Both the position numbers and the translations under genes were made by a program. This document shows positions 33,701 through 46,220 of a stretch of DNA of 64,000 nucleotides, piece by piece; the stretch's first letter is position 1, and every line of letters starts with the position of its first letter. The notes below the pieces were generated by a model. It saw nothing but the letters and a program-made list of their open reading frames with translations, did not search any database and was not told where the DNA came from. The stretch spans positions 496,001 to 560,000 of the forward strand of contig JAGTJM010000001.1 of the NCBI GenBank assembly GCA_020747015.1, in the 5' to 3' direction. The stretch is from Pyrenochaeta sp. MPI-SDFR-AT-0127. Taxonomy: Eukaryota > Ascomycota > Dothideomycetes > Pleosporales > Cucurbitariaceae.

Positions 33701-35757
33701 GCAAGATGTTTCGAATTGGGGCATGGAAGACGCGTAGAAGCGCCGTTATGGGTAGGACATGATCACACGACAACTCAACGGAAGAACGGCAGCAAGAGTG
33801 GGGGATGCTTCCAATCACACTAGACGGAGTAGTCTCCGTATAAGCTGAGGGGTAGTATCCAGACATCCCCCCCTGTGCAAATCAACGTAATGGCTAATGA
33901 AAGTGGTGCGGCTCCTGATCACGTACTCCCGTCCACTGGACGGAGCCGCACCGCACATTTCATAGCGGGTTAGACCAGCTCGTCACACCTCTTACGCGCC
34001 GTCTCCGCCGGAACAAACCACACCCTGCTCTTCCCGCTTTTCGCCCAGGGTTCTTGCCATTTCGATGACTGGGTGCAGTAGCGTGTGCATCCAAATCCCT
34101 GGCCATGTTAATCTATGGTCCGTCTTTTTTTCAAGCCCCCAAGCCAGCTTATGCAGCAGAAGAATTCGAGAAGCTTTTCTATCCTATCCCTTTAATCGTC
34201 GGTCCACACAACCACATATTTGCAAATAGCGGTGTCTGATATGTGCTGCAATGTCGCCCTAGTTGCATGGCCACTGGAGGGCCTGAAACTCGCAGAAAAT
34301 AGAGGTAGCCACTTCTCCGGTGAATTGTCCCCCATCCAAGACTACTGAGTGTTGCATGCTCGACAACCTTCCCAACCCCTCGGCGCAATATTCTCCATCC
34401 AATGAACAGGATGCGCGTCCAACTGCCGTGGGGCACTCCATGCTCCTGCAAGTATGAGTGGCAGGATTCCTATTCACCGCCATGAACACGTGGATCAACG
34501 GGAAAAGCACACCCAAGACCAAGCCGTGTCTGTTGATAACTCACATCCACACTCTCTTACACATACCACGGTGGCACGTGGTGTACTGAGGCCAACCTGG
34601 TTTGAGGTTTGAGGGCGGGGGTTCTCGCAACGAGGCACCTTGTGCAAGCGAGCGAGCTTGATCCCCACGCCGCCATGTGACTGGGCATGAACGGCGCACG
34701 AGCTTAAGTTCGTAAGGACACACGGGGGACATCGGATGCTGCACAGTTCACTTGCATGTTTCACCAGCGGGCAGAATGGGAATGAGGCCGACCAAATGAT
34801 TCGCCTGGAAGCATGTTGCGCTCGGTGCAGCATCACGACTGTGAAGCCGAACTCAGTGCTGTATCGCGAACCACCATGTCCTGCCCTCTCCACCCCCCCC
34901 GGCCGCCCGCTTCCACGCGACAATTAATTTGTACGTCATCCGTCTGTAATCGCATGTCGTTTGTTCGTCCAGTCACAGCAAGTGCATGCAGGGTCATTGA
35001 TTGCTCATGCCGCCTGATGGCTGCAAGCCACGTGTATGCGTGTATGCGCCTGGCCTGCACGCCAGATCTGCATGCATGTCAGCGAAGTTTAAACGGGGTG
35101 GGGGAAGGGATCCACATTGCGCGAAGCGCCATGCGCATCGAACCGCTGATAGGAACGCGTATCGTGCTCATTCGCAGTGGTGTGATTGCACATGATGTAG
35201 TCCTACATGGGGGTAATCAATGTGACGTATCTATTACAACAATATACCATTATTTTGGACACACTGCGTTGACGGAAAGTAGTAGAATGTAAAACCACAA
35301 TGCATGCAATGCTCTATGTAGTCTATCTAGAAGTCGTTGAATCCTGATACAATCTTCATGTAATGCTTTCCTGGCCTGCAGGCTGTGGTGCTGGAATCGG
35401 GACCACAAATGTTTGAAAGTAGATCCACTTGTATGGGATTCTGTCGATGACTCTTGTTGTCTAAGAACTGGCTCTAAGGCAGTAGCCCGCTCTGGGCTTC
35501 CCACACTGGCTTGGTATATTGCTGTGGCGCTTGGCACCTTTTCTTATCCTCTCCTCACCGTGCATTCAACGTGTAGTTTCAAGTCGAAGGCGGTCGCGGT
35601 GGGTCGGATTGTGGATTGGGCGAGCCGGGACGCTCTTGCCAAGAGCTGGGGCCAGGGCCAATGTTCTTGACTCAGTATTCGCTTGAAAAGTGGACACCAG
35701 TGAAGTCGGTGGCTAGATCATTCTGATGACTGCTGGAATGTGCCAGAGTAAGGTGTT
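30790..35757. other. 5 kb gene-poor stretch
   Basis: No coding region I can support. Many short frames occur on both strands but none shows domains, splice structure or a convincing start. I see no transposase, reverse transcriptase or terminal repeats. Composition is mixed and not strongly AT-rich, so it does not look like typical RIP-degraded repeat DNA. One notable GC-rich inverted repeat lies at 33905-33952. The right end (35284-35757) is downstream of the transcription-factor gene. Confidence 0.5.
33905..33952. repeat. 11-bp perfect inverted repeat with nested hairpin
   Basis: GGTGCGGCTCC at 33905-33915 is perfectly complementary to GGAGCCGCACC at 33942-33952, with a 26-base spacer. A second, overlapping hairpin, CCGTCC-ACT-GGACGG, spans 33929-33943, so two exclusive folds are possible. 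No gene adjoins it. It does not fit a tRNA (no A and B box) or a transposon end that I can identify. Confidence 0.7.
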
Positions 35758-38246
35758 TCAGGGGACCAGAGCCTCCTGGTCTTCCCACTGCCACTGCTCA
35801 GCTAGCTGCCGTACCCGATAGTCCGTAGCCCAGCCGATATCTGACTCGACGTCGCGGAGCAGATTGAGGACCACCTGGCGTTCTCGAGGATCGCTGAGGC
35901 ACTGACCGGCAGTGAATAAGGGTTGAACGGAGTGGATGCGGACCGCTTCGTCCGAACGGGCGAGCGATATGCCAACAATTTCTCGGCTATGCCTTTGGCA
36001 AGCGGCTAGCACCGATTGATATGAGTTCAGGCGTGCACAAACAGTGCTGCGTCCCTGAGTCGACTCGTGTGGCTTGTTCATGAACAGCAGGATTTGGCTC
36101 ATGTGATAGGTTTGCATAGTTGATGCGCACATCGGGATGCTATACCAAACTTCGGTGAACATCGACTCATTGTCGCTCTTCTGGAGATGGCCTGGGGTGT
36201 GGGCAGGATTCACCCTGGCTGACGGCTGAAAGGTCACCGGCAAGCCGTCGTGCCAGACCTGGAATTGCTTCCGCAGATTGCACCAGTAATCCAGAAGTGT
36301 ACGCTGAGGAACGCCGGCCCAAGACATTCCCGTATTGTCGGAAATTACATCGCCAGCAGCCATGAAGTTAACGAGCTTCGCCATGAGCCATACTAGCGCG
36401 TTGCAAATGAGATCCTCCTTCATCATAAGCTCGCCTTCTTCTGGGTACCCGCTCTCGGTCGTGTTGCTAGGAACGATGAATCCTTGATCGTCGATTAGAA
36501 GTCCGGCCTCTTTCCATAAAGAGAGATCTTCTGTATCAAGTCTAGTCTGAGTCTTGTTTATGACTGACAGGGTGCGTTAGTGTGGTGTCTAGAAGCCTCC
36601 ACTGGAAATCCACTTACAAGCTGCCAGCATATCTTGCCTGGCAATGTTCCAAAAGGTTGCTCGACGAGCCTTGGATATGAAGTTGAAGCTAGCTGATGAC
36701 ATTGTCGAACTTGGCGTTGGCATTTGTAAAGGCATAACACGATCCTGTGCAAGAACAAGGAGAGACTTGGCTCCATTCAGGTGATTCGCCCATTCTGAGA
36801 CAGAAGTGTCCAAGAACTCGTAGACGCAGAGGATGGCCGAAGCGGCGAGCAATTCATCGGTGCTGGAAACAAACGAGGCGTTGCTTGAGGTTCTCCGTCT
36901 CTTGGGCGACGGGCCATCGTGCCCATACGATCGGTCACCATTGAGTTGTCTGAGCTCGCAGTCGGAGTCGTCTGGTGTGCTGATCGCGTCCGCTTTCAAG
37001 GCTTGCAATAGCAGTGATACTGCAGTATCATAGAATACTGCAGCTTTGTGCTTCCAGTCAACTAGTGATGCGTCAGGGTACAGTTCCATCCGAGCTTGAC
37101 GTGTCACACTACCTCCCATGACAGGCTTGCGGCCTTGAACACGTGCAAGAGCCTTGGCAGCGCAAGCAACTGCCGCGAATTTCAGTAATGGATTTTCACG
37201 CGCCTTAACGGGCACGTAAGAAGCAAAATATGTGCCTAGATCGAAGAGATCCATCCAGTAACCAGGACCTTCTGAGAACCATCTCAAGAGGTAGGCGATC
37301 TCGTGATCTTGCTCGGTTAACGAATCTCCATCCGAGCGAGGTGGCGATCTTCGCGAGCTTGTTATTGAACTTGCTCGAGGCACGTATTCTGAGGAAGATT
37401 CGAAAGGAGAATTGAGGCGTGGATCAATTGGTGGCGGCGTTGAAGAAGTAGAGTAGTCGATTATGGGATATATGCGGCGATTGCAAAGGGCGGCAGGTGG
37501 TGAGATAGGTGTGCCCACTGCAGATATTGGGGGTGACTGCATTAGTGGAGGCAATGCCTCGAGTTCGGGAGTGTAGCACATGGGAACGCTAGTTGGAGCG
37601 AGATCTGCTCCCATGCTTGATGGAGTACTCGTGACTGAGTGGTAACTGCTGTGTGTCCGCCATGAGGCGAGTGGGCGGGGTTCAAAAGGTGGCGGAGAGT
37701 CCATTGATGTGGTTGACATGGCGTCAAAGTCTGGAGTGCCAGGATCAAGATAAGGATTTGTGGTGTTGATAAAAGTGACTATGGTGGAAGGGGTTAGGAA
37801 GGGTGTGCAACGGTCGATGTGTGAAGAAAGAAAAACTCACCATTTTTGGGAATGTCCATCCAAATGGTATCATCTTCGAATGTGTTTTTGTAGGCATAGA
37901 AGCCCTTGAGCGAGTTCTCGTCTCCCGAGTCCTCGCCATTCATGGAGGCATTGTGCTGGTGTCGAAAGACGATTCCTGAGCTGGGGATGCATTCTCGCGA
38001 AGCCTTTGTGCACTGGCCGCAGACGGGCTTCTTCTCATCACACTTCAGCTTCCGCTGACGGCAGGTAAGGCTAGGGCAGGGTTAGACAAAGGTGGTGGTG
38101 AAGAAGAGGTCCACTTGCCATCCAGTGCGTGAGCGCATCTCAGAGGTGATGCTACGTGTGTGGGTCTGTCTGAGAAGTTTTGTTGTCGAGGAACTTGTAC
38201 CGAGCGAAGTGGGTATGAAGGAGGGTTCACATGAGTCGGCGAGCAT
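35758..38246 (-). CDS. Zn2Cys6 fungal transcription factor
   Basis: Four exons on the minus strand: 38246-38119, 38070-37841, 37778-36618 and 36563-35758, closing to 774 residues. The first ATG of the frame is at 38246; one at 38138 (MRSRTGCLTC) is a good alternative start. The DNA-binding domain is a classic C-x2-C-x6-C-x6-C-x2-C-x6-C zinc cluster (C43, C46, C53, C60, C63, C70 from the first ATG), with RQRKLK between ligands. Intron 1 is GC-AG (donor GCAAGT) and splits the codon of C43. A Ser/Pro-rich linker follows, then a helical middle-homology region typical of fungal-specific transcription factors to the C-terminus. It resembles regulators of the acr-2/acu-15 style, a weak recollection, so no target is assigned. 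Nuclear location is expected. Confidence 0.9.
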
Positions 38247-38998
38247 TGCTCTATATCTTATCTCAGCCTGCTGGAGGGCGAAGAAAGCTTTCAGACTCGG
38301 AGGTTAGATGCGGGGTCTAGCATGGTTCACGCCAATGCGGATCCTCCGTCACAATCAAGCAGGCCCTGTAATGTTGGTGAAAGGCTTTTCCTTGCCCTAG
38401 CCTGCGTCGACTGAATCGCAATGGCAATGCTCGATCTGGGGCTGGGGGAGCACACACGCTAGTGTTCGGTGTGAAGGGCAAGCTGCGCGGGCCAGCATGC
38501 CGAATCGCGTCAAGCGCCGCAGGGAGCCGAATCATGACCGAACCGCAAGACGCACATCACTTGCAGAAGCCACGCACGTGGAGCTAGCATGGAACATGGC
38601 TGCTAGGTTGCCACTCTCTTTTTTAAACTTTTCTCTTGGCTGCTGTGCCTTTGCCCTAAGCATGCGTTTCGGCCCGTTTGGCTAAGCAATGCTCCTTTGG
38701 GCACCTATCCCAAAGTCCATGCTCAGATCCGGAACCGTTGTTCCTCGCATCCCACCACGTTTCAGGCCGGCAGACTCGCCTATTAAAAGCGTGGGACATC
38801 CCTCCAACACCCCCGAGCAGCCTGGGACCTATGCGGCAACCTGCAAGACGCGCTACCAGCGGGAGGAATGCGCAAACGCCCACGCTTCGGATCGCACACC
38901 ATGAAGAAAATTGAGCCATCGGATAAACCGCGGCTCCCTCACCGCCTTTGGCACACGGGCGGGACCCTGCCCATGTTCGCAAGCCACGGCCAACCGGC
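38247..38998. other. Promoter side of the Zn2Cys6 gene, no gene
   Basis: 752 bases between the transcription-factor start and the POB3 stop, both on the minus strand. Short plus-strand frames in it are shadows or chance. It should contain the transcription-factor promoter; I can name no specific site. Confidence 0.55.
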
Positions 38999-40899
38999 TT
39001 ACTTTGACACCTTCTGTTTCTTCTTCGGGCGTTCTGGCACTGCTTGCTCACCGGCATCGCTGTCCCCATCCGCGTCCCCCATCTCGGCATCACTGTCAGA
39101 ACCGCTGCTCTGGTGATCCGAGTCAAACTCTTCGCCAACCTCAGACTCCGAATCTGCCTGGAAGTCTTCGTCGACACTTTCATCGTCCTCGTCAGCGCTG
39201 CCGCGGTTTGCGACACCTCCGTCGTCACTAGAAGCTAGATCTTCATCTTGAAGGGCTGCTGCAAGAATTGCTCCTGACTGTGCAATTCCTGGTTAGCGTG
39301 ACCCACGTGGAGAGGGAGGAAGCTCTTACGTCATCTGCCATCTCGTTCTTCGTCTTGATCCCTTTAGCGCGGAAGAAGTTCTCGAGCGGCTGTTGCTCCT
39401 CACTGTAGCAAAGTCTTAGCATTGCAAGGGTCTAGGCTATTTGCATGGGGGTCAACTAACCGATTAATGTTGGAGAACTGATGCTCGGCCATGCCTCCCT
39501 TCATGGTGAAGGTAATATCAAAAGTACGACTTGCTGCCATAGCTCCACCGACACGAGACATCGTTACCGAAGCAATATTGTCCATACTGATGTAGGTGGC
39601 TGGCTTTGGGATGAACATGAAAGCCTTGTCTAGACAGAAGAGGTGGCCCTCATTTGCCTTGATCGAACACTTGACACCAGATTGCTCGTGATGGCTGATG
39701 AAATCGCGAGAAGGTCTAGTTATGCGTTTTCCACTCAGTCCACGGAAAATGTCCGACACAACCACAGCTATTGGGGCCTCATAGTGCGACTGTAGCTTGT
39801 CCTTGTACTTGGATTCCAGTAGTTCTTCCTTCATGTTCAAGTCTAAGTTGACCTCCTCGTCGCGTTTGAATTGCATGACAAGGAATGGATAACGTGTCTG
39901 ACCCTGTCGTAAAGGCGGATCCAAGCCAATGGTAATGAGTGTGTGCATGTCGTCAGGCTTTGGTAGTACCATGAATTTCTTGACAGAGTCAAATTGAATC
40001 TTGTAGTCGTATGTTTTGCCGCGTAGTCGGAACGAACTCTCGTACATGTCGATGTCAAAACGACCTCTGCGTCACTGTCAGCGCCTCTTACCAACTGTTC
40101 AGGAGCACCATACCTGGGAGTGAGATGGAGAATATCCAAGAAAGTGGCGAATGTATCACCAGCGACTTCACCAATCTCAGCCTTATCCATAAGGGTCTCG
40201 TAGAAGAGATTGGCGGCGTTTGTCTCCTTGCCATCCTCGGCTCCAGAAGCTTCCTCGCCATCCTCATTCTCTTCCTTCTTGGATGCGACGCCCGGTATAT
40301 AGAAGCGCATCTCCACCAGCTGGTCCCTGGCACCAGCAGACTTCTTGCCTCTGAATCTAGCTCCTCCCAGGTGTCCATTGGCGCCAGCGTCGCCATCAGC
40401 AGGAAGTGAGAAGTCGACAGCAACTTCATTCTTACCCGCCAAATTTGTGTTGGAAACCTCAGTGTATGGCACCTCGAAAGCGGGGCGGTTCGCGACGTTG
40501 AAGGTGAGTTCGGCCTTGCCAAAGTCGGCTTTACCCCAGTTCCAACCGCGCAGGGCGTGCTCTCGATTATCCAAGTTGATGCCGTACCATGTCTTGAAGA
40601 CCTTTCCCACTCGCTCGTAATCTTCCAGCTTGAAACCATCAAGCTGTATCACCCCATCGTTTCGTGAGAGAATCTTCACTTCGTAGCCGCGTGCTGCTCG
40701 ACTCCACTGCGCCTGGATGATTTGTGACTGGTCGCACGTGTATGTTTCACCATTCGCGGGTTTCCAGCCGAAGCCAGAGTCCGAGAATCGAGTCGCGCCT
40801 GGCTTGCGGGAAAGATTGAGATAAATATCGTTGAACGCCTCCCTGCACCAAATGTAAGCCTCAAGTGGTACACCCAGTCACAAAATAATTTGCTCACAT
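38999..40899 (-). CDS. POB3: FACT histone chaperone subunit Pob3/SSRP1
   Basis: Five exons on the minus strand: 40899-40898 (2 nt), 40842-40114, 40066-39461, 39402-39330 and 39277-38999, closing to 562 residues, a normal Pob3 length. Exon 1 contributes only the AT of the start codon; the G comes from exon 2 (MEAFNDIYLNLSRKPGATRF). The N-terminal dimerisation/PH region carries WGINLDNREH-like residues. It is followed by the double-PH middle domain (YESSFRLRGKTYDYKIQFDS, then YISMDNIASVTMSR) and a strongly acidic Ser-rich tail ending in a basic KKKQKVSK. As in fungi generally, no HMG box is fused. The protein pairs with Spt16 to reorganise nucleosomes during transcription and replication in the nucleus. 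Confidence 0.95.
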
Positions 40900-43800
40900 T
40901 TCTGCGATCGCCACGATACCGGAACTGTGGACAAGTCTTGAGACTGAAGGAGTAGATGATGGTTAGATCGCAACAACCTCAAGCACTTGTTAGGACGTTG
41001 AAGCTCTCTCACTTGGCAAACGCGTCCATGCTCCGCTAGCTCTATTTCACGTGACAGCGCGTCCACTTCTACCTCCCCAGCATCACCGTCGCCCTGACCT
41101 CAATTCCTATTACTCCTTTCGAGTTGCAATATGTGTCCCATACCTCGCCTGCGGGCTACTCGCAACTCTGTCCGCTTTTCCACCTGCCTAACATACTTTT
41201 ACGCACGCCATTGGTCTGCACCTCTTTTAGCATATACACATAAAACTCTCCACTAAACTCCTAAAACCTATTGACAGCGTGATTCGATTATCTAACGCAC
41301 AGTGAAGTCTCAGACTACGATACTAGGGAATCCTGCAAAGTATGCTGCAGTGATTCAGGAATTCACCCAGGACACGAACGAACGGAAAGTGTGCCTAGGT
41401 TTGATGCAAGGTATCTGACAGCGACTCTACGTCTGCTCGTACTCGCAAAAGCATGCCTGCGACAATCCTAGGCATTATCTCATCATCACCTGTAACAATG
41501 TGTAAACCTCCTTCATTCTTCTCTTGCCTGGTTCTGGGTCCTCCCTGGCTCACCAAAAGCAAGAAGGGAAGCTTTTGTGTTGGCCACATGACGCGTGAAT
41601 GGAGGCACACGTCCTGCACCACGTTGCATCAGGCTTACCCCGGCATAGTTCGACCCGCGATAGCCATGGTTAACTTGGGCTCAATTGTCCCGACGACGGC
41701 GAACAGGAGCGTGGGACAAGCGGGATGGCTTCAGGGCTGCGAGCCTGCATAAAGCAGGACCGAACGTCCCGGAAACACGCCGACTGGCTTAGGCCTGCAG
41801 CCTCACCGATGCAATGAAAGCAAACTGGGATCGAAACACTCCAAAGTTATGCACATGTCTTGACTTCAGGAATGGTACGCGAGCAAGGCAGCCCTGGAAT
41901 CAGACCCAATGATTGTGATAATGCCTTTGATACCTTAACGCACCACCACTTTGCAGCAGTCGGTAGCAAAGCTACTAGGTCTGAGTTTGCAACAATGAAA
42001 ATTAAGTCAGGCCATCAGCAGAATCCTTCGGGACAATGCACGAGCATCATGTCACCAAAGCTCACCTCTCCCAGGATCAAGGCTGTTTTCACTGACTTGT
42101 GATGTCCCTCGATTCCGGATGCGCATTATTCACCCTTCATAAAGTAACGGCCCTTCTTAGAACATCTACGGTGCAAAACCGTATGTCACTGTCTCAGCGT
42201 ACCCCACCTGAAAACCCTGTTCGGCTGCGATATGAACGGTGGGAGGGGCACCTCAACATACAATGACGAAGATCAAACACAGTAACAGCTGAGATGCGGC
42301 GCAATTATGGGTCGTCAGAAGTGTGTACGTTGACAGTGGCTCTGCTCTTCGACCACGACGTTGCAATAGTGATTGCCAAGGAGACATCGCTCGACCAAAG
42401 CAGCTCGCCCTGACAATAGTGGTACTCCTCCTCTCACTGCGACCCTTGTCTTTCGACACATAAATTCCTTCCAATATCAATAGTACTGCTCGCATCATTG
42501 CGAAACCGTACACATTAGGCAAAATTGAGTCAAAGTCACAGGATTTTTTCTTCCGGCGGCCAACATATCCGCGGTTTGTGCACAAGGTGGGTGATTCATT
42601 GCAGTGCACGTATGGTGCTTTCGATTCCTAGTCATTGGTGGTTCTAAATGCACCGTTTGGCGCTCTCGCGATTGTCACGTTTTGTTGCAATGCCTGAATC
42701 ATTGCAGCTCGACGGATAGGTGTGATCTGTGGAATATTACGTACTCGATCAATGTGTTTCCAAACGTTAGTCATTTCGACCTCGATCAATATAGCTGCAG
42801 TAGCACAAGATTGGCCTCATCACGGTGCAAGCAATCGTGGTTGAGAAGGTTCTTAGTAAACCGACTAATGCACCACGCTTTCTGGCGTGCTGATCGCCTA
42901 CCATGATGTGGATGCTCATGGGAAACAGAGCTTTCCGTCCAACCCCACTTTGCTGATTGTTTCACGTGCCAAAGCAGAGCAGCAAGTATGCCATCCTTTC
43001 ATCACGACACCCGCGACACCACACTGCTTCGATGAACTCGCATGCGTGTAGGGACCACACCACTCTGGTTCAACACACACCGGAGATTGTCTCCGTACGC
43101 TCGAGGGCCAATTCGCCAAACAGCCCTCCCGCAAAAGTGGGTAAATTCATATATTCCGATCTACTGCCCAGGTCGTGGCTGCATCTACGACTTACAGAAA
43201 AATTACGCGGGCCCCCATACGAACAGAGAGGAGGCCCGAATGGCTAAAATCCAAGCTATGCCTCGAGGCGAGGCGGCAACTGTTTTGGCTTACGACTGGG
43301 GCCACTTGGCACCCTATTGTGCGATCGCATTTGAAGATGGGCGCCACTATCTGGGGGTGCATGGAGGCGTCGAAGCTCACCCGAAACACCGACATAGCTC
43401 TATCTGGTCGCGTGGGGTGTCTTCGCGCTGGTAGCGAGATTAACCACATGTTTGAGCGCGACATCTTGATGCGACAGCGCCAGCATCTTCGTCATTTCTC
43501 GGGCAAACTCAGCTTGGGAACCGACGGGTATGATCGGGGAGAAAAGTAGCTCCGTATTCTCGTATTCAGGCAACGGCAATCAAGACGAAATGCCAACCAT
43601 GGGTTCGAAGAGCAGCAAAAGACACTCTAAATGCTATGAAGCCTGCTACCCATGACCAGCCGCCTGCATATCTAAGCTTTATATTTTGCAATGCCACTTC
43701 GTGCTCCGTTAATTTTATATCTCATTCGTAAGACATTCACGATATCATTACGTGAACATATCTCCATAACTCAAGAGACTGGTCATGTCCCCGTCTATAA

Positions 43801-43921
43801 TATCGCATACAAATAGCGCGTAAGGTTTTGAAAACGTTTGGCACGAGCTCTATACGGCATGCGTCTTGGTCCTTTGCTCTTTACGCTATTCTAGCTGAAG
43901 TCAACACAATGCTCTTTCGTC
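40900..43921. other. 3 kb without a supported gene
   Basis: The left 300 bases are the POB3 promoter and leader (CT-rich). The rest, up to the GH1 stop, has only short open frames on both strands (for example 42253-42906 and 42957-43549) with no domain, start context or splice structure I can defend. I see no RNA gene or repeat in it. Confidence 0.5.
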
Positions 43922-45400
43922 TCATTCTTTTGCAATCAAATGCTCAAAGTAGTCGCGTAGAAAATATGCAGATCGCTTGGGATACCGTTTTTTCTCTGGT
44001 GTGTCGAAGTCAATATAGGTAACACCAAATCTATCAGTATACCCTGCCGCCCACTCCCAATTGTCTGTAAATGTCCATGCAAAGTACGACCGGATGTCCA
44101 CTCCGTCCTGCACTGCCTGAGTCAGTTCGCGTAGGTAGCTGTTGTAGAAGTCGATACGGAACGTATCATTTAACACATCGTTTGTCGGTGCTGTCTCCCC
44201 TTTGGCAGTGGTTCCATTTTCGGTCATATATATGGGAACCTGATATCGATTCCATACCCACTTGAGCAATTTTCCGAAACCTTCTGGGGCGGTGCGCAAC
44301 CAGTATGTATCAGATTCTGGACCCCTCGACTTGCCTTCACTATTATTGTCAAGCTTCTCAACATTGCCTTTGTGATCATTAATATCTGCGGGCTCCTCTC
44401 GGTGTTTTACAAAGAAGGTTGTGTATGTGTTCATGCCATAAAAGTCAGAGCTCCCTTTCACGAGAACCTTCTCTTCGTCCGTGAACTGGGGTAAGCGATC
44501 GCCGAGCTGAGCACGCATGCATTGTGGATAATCACCATTGCCGTAAACTGGATCCGCGAACCATGCAATCTCGAATTGACGTGCACGCTCTGCTGCGGCG
44601 ACATCGTTGGGGTCATTGGCATCCCACGGTTCTGAGTAGTTCCCGTGAAGCGTAATGCCAATGACGCCCTTTTGAGAGGGTTTGAATTCTTCTCTATACA
44701 TCTTAACAGCTCTGGCGTGAGAGACGAGCTCAGTATGAGCGACAATAAAAGGCTCTGTCGATGAATCGCCCTCTTCGTTCCTGTCGCGATATGATGATCG
44801 TCCAGGGGCGTGGGCTCCACCTGCGTAACCGGCGAGGGTGTAAACTCCGGGCTCATTATACGTGATCCAATGTTTCACTCGGTCACCAAAACGCTCGAAG
44901 CAAACTCGAGCGTAACGGAGGAAGTCCGGTGTATACTTCTCTTGATTCAGCATCCCATTGTAACGATCTTCAAGTGCTTGAGGTGTGTCCCAATGAAATA
45001 GGGTAACGAATGGTGTTATGCCCTTCGAAAGTAATTCGTCGATTAAGTTATTGTAATACTGAATTCCCTGTTCATTCACAGGATCATTTGCGCCTCCAAG
45101 AGGGATGATTCTTGACCATGCCAAGGAGAATCGGTATGAGTTGACTCCATAGCTCTTCATCAGGGCGACATCATCTTTATAAAGGTCATACGAGCGCGCT
45201 GAATCCTCATTCGTGCTTCCATCTTTCACCTTTCCAGGTGTGTGACATAGCTTGTCCCATATGGATACGCCTTTGCCGTCTTTATTCCAGGCTCCTTCGA
45301 TTTGGGCAGCAGCGGTCGCATACCCCCAATAGAAATCTTTTCTCAGGGCTCCTTTCAGGTCTGCGTCAGGTGGCGTTTCAAATGTATGAGTCCAAGTCAT
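43922..45400 (-). CDS. GH1 beta-glucosidase
   Basis: Intronless minus-strand gene, 492 residues, the usual GH1 length. The catalytic acid/base is E183 in WITYNEPG and the nucleophile is E394 in YMTENG. Other GH1 marks are the N-terminal FYWGYATAAAQIEGAW, FSLAWSRIIP, FVTLFHWDTPQAL and the aglycone-site WEWAAGY near the C-terminus. There is no signal peptide, so it should be a cytosolic enzyme that splits beta-glucosides or cellobiose after uptake. The gene lies 820 bases from the GH95 gene on the same strand and near a sugar transporter, which fits use of imported oligosaccharides. All key residues are present; I judge it functional. Confidence 0.95.
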   Translation of the reverse strand: MTWTHTFETPPDADLKGALRKDFYWGYATAAAQIEGAWNKDGKGVSIWDKLCHTPGKVKDGSTNEDSARSYDLYKDDVALMKSYGVNSYRFSLAWSRIIPLGGANDPVNEQGIQYYNNLIDELLSKGITPFVTLFHWDTPQALEDRYNGMLNQEKYTPDFLRYARVCFERFGDRVKHWITYNEPGVYTLAGYAGGAHAPGRSSYRDRNEEGDSSTEPFIVAHTELVSHARAVKMYREEFKPSQKGVIGITLHGNYSEPWDANDPNDVAAAERARQFEIAWFADPVYGNGDYPQCMRAQLGDRLPQFTDEEKVLVKGSSDFYGMNTYTTFFVKHREEPADINDHKGNVEKLDNNSEGKSRGPESDTYWLRTAPEGFGKLLKWVWNRYQVPIYMTENGTTAKGETAPTNDVLNDTFRIDFYNSYLRELTQAVQDGVDIRSYFAWTFTDNWEWAAGYTDRFGVTYIDFDTPEKKRYPKRSAYFLRDYFEHLIAKE

Positions 45401-46220
45401 CTTGAGCCAACGACGGTGGTTCTGGTGCTTCCCAACGGATCGGTAGATCGTGCAGCCGCAAGTATAGAGGATTTCGATTGAATTTGTATGCTCGCCCGTC
45501 TGTCTTGGACGCAGAATCTCAGGACAGCTTGAAGCAAATACTACATGGTGAACAAAGTGGTAGGAGCAGTAAAATTAGGTGTAGATTCGCATGGGTCTTT
45601 AACATTGCGTTCTATCATTGGCGGAACTAGATCTCCTACGGTCCGGCGTCTGCTGTACCGAACCTCATAAATACGCGCATACAGCCAGCAACTCAACATC
45701 GCGGGGCATAGAAAAAAGGATTGTAGAAAAAGAAGAGCTTATGGTGATCTGTGCTGCACTGTGTACTTCCTCAAACCACTTTGTCAAAGAAACGCTCAAT
45801 AGCTAGGGTATGCCTGTACCAATGTTCACGCGACCTTTCGACGGTTAGTCTCTTGCACAGTATAACGGATTCATAGCTTCTTCCATGTAAAACCAGACAT
45901 CCATGTATTTAGCCTTGATTTCGTAATATCATCCTTAGTGCTCTTTCTCGGTCACACAGTTAAAAATCCTTCACTGTTATCCACCTATCTATCTCCTGGT
46001 AGGAGTGGTTCCCCGCAATCCTCCTCATACCCCGCCTACGCCATGAATGCGCGTTATACGTGTACCAGCGCTACCTGAGCAGAATTCCTCGGCGTAACTT
46101 CGAGTTTCATCGGGTTGACGTACCGAGTTTCCATGCTAGTCCCTGGAACCAAAGGCACGGTACCATCGCTAGAGAGACTCTGTCAAAGCGAGATTAGATT
46201 CAGAAAGTTGTATTGTGATC
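45401..46220. other. Promoter of GH1 and 3' region of GH95
   Basis: 820 bases between two minus-strand genes. A 62-codon plus-strand frame inside is featureless. I see no gene. Confidence 0.6.
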
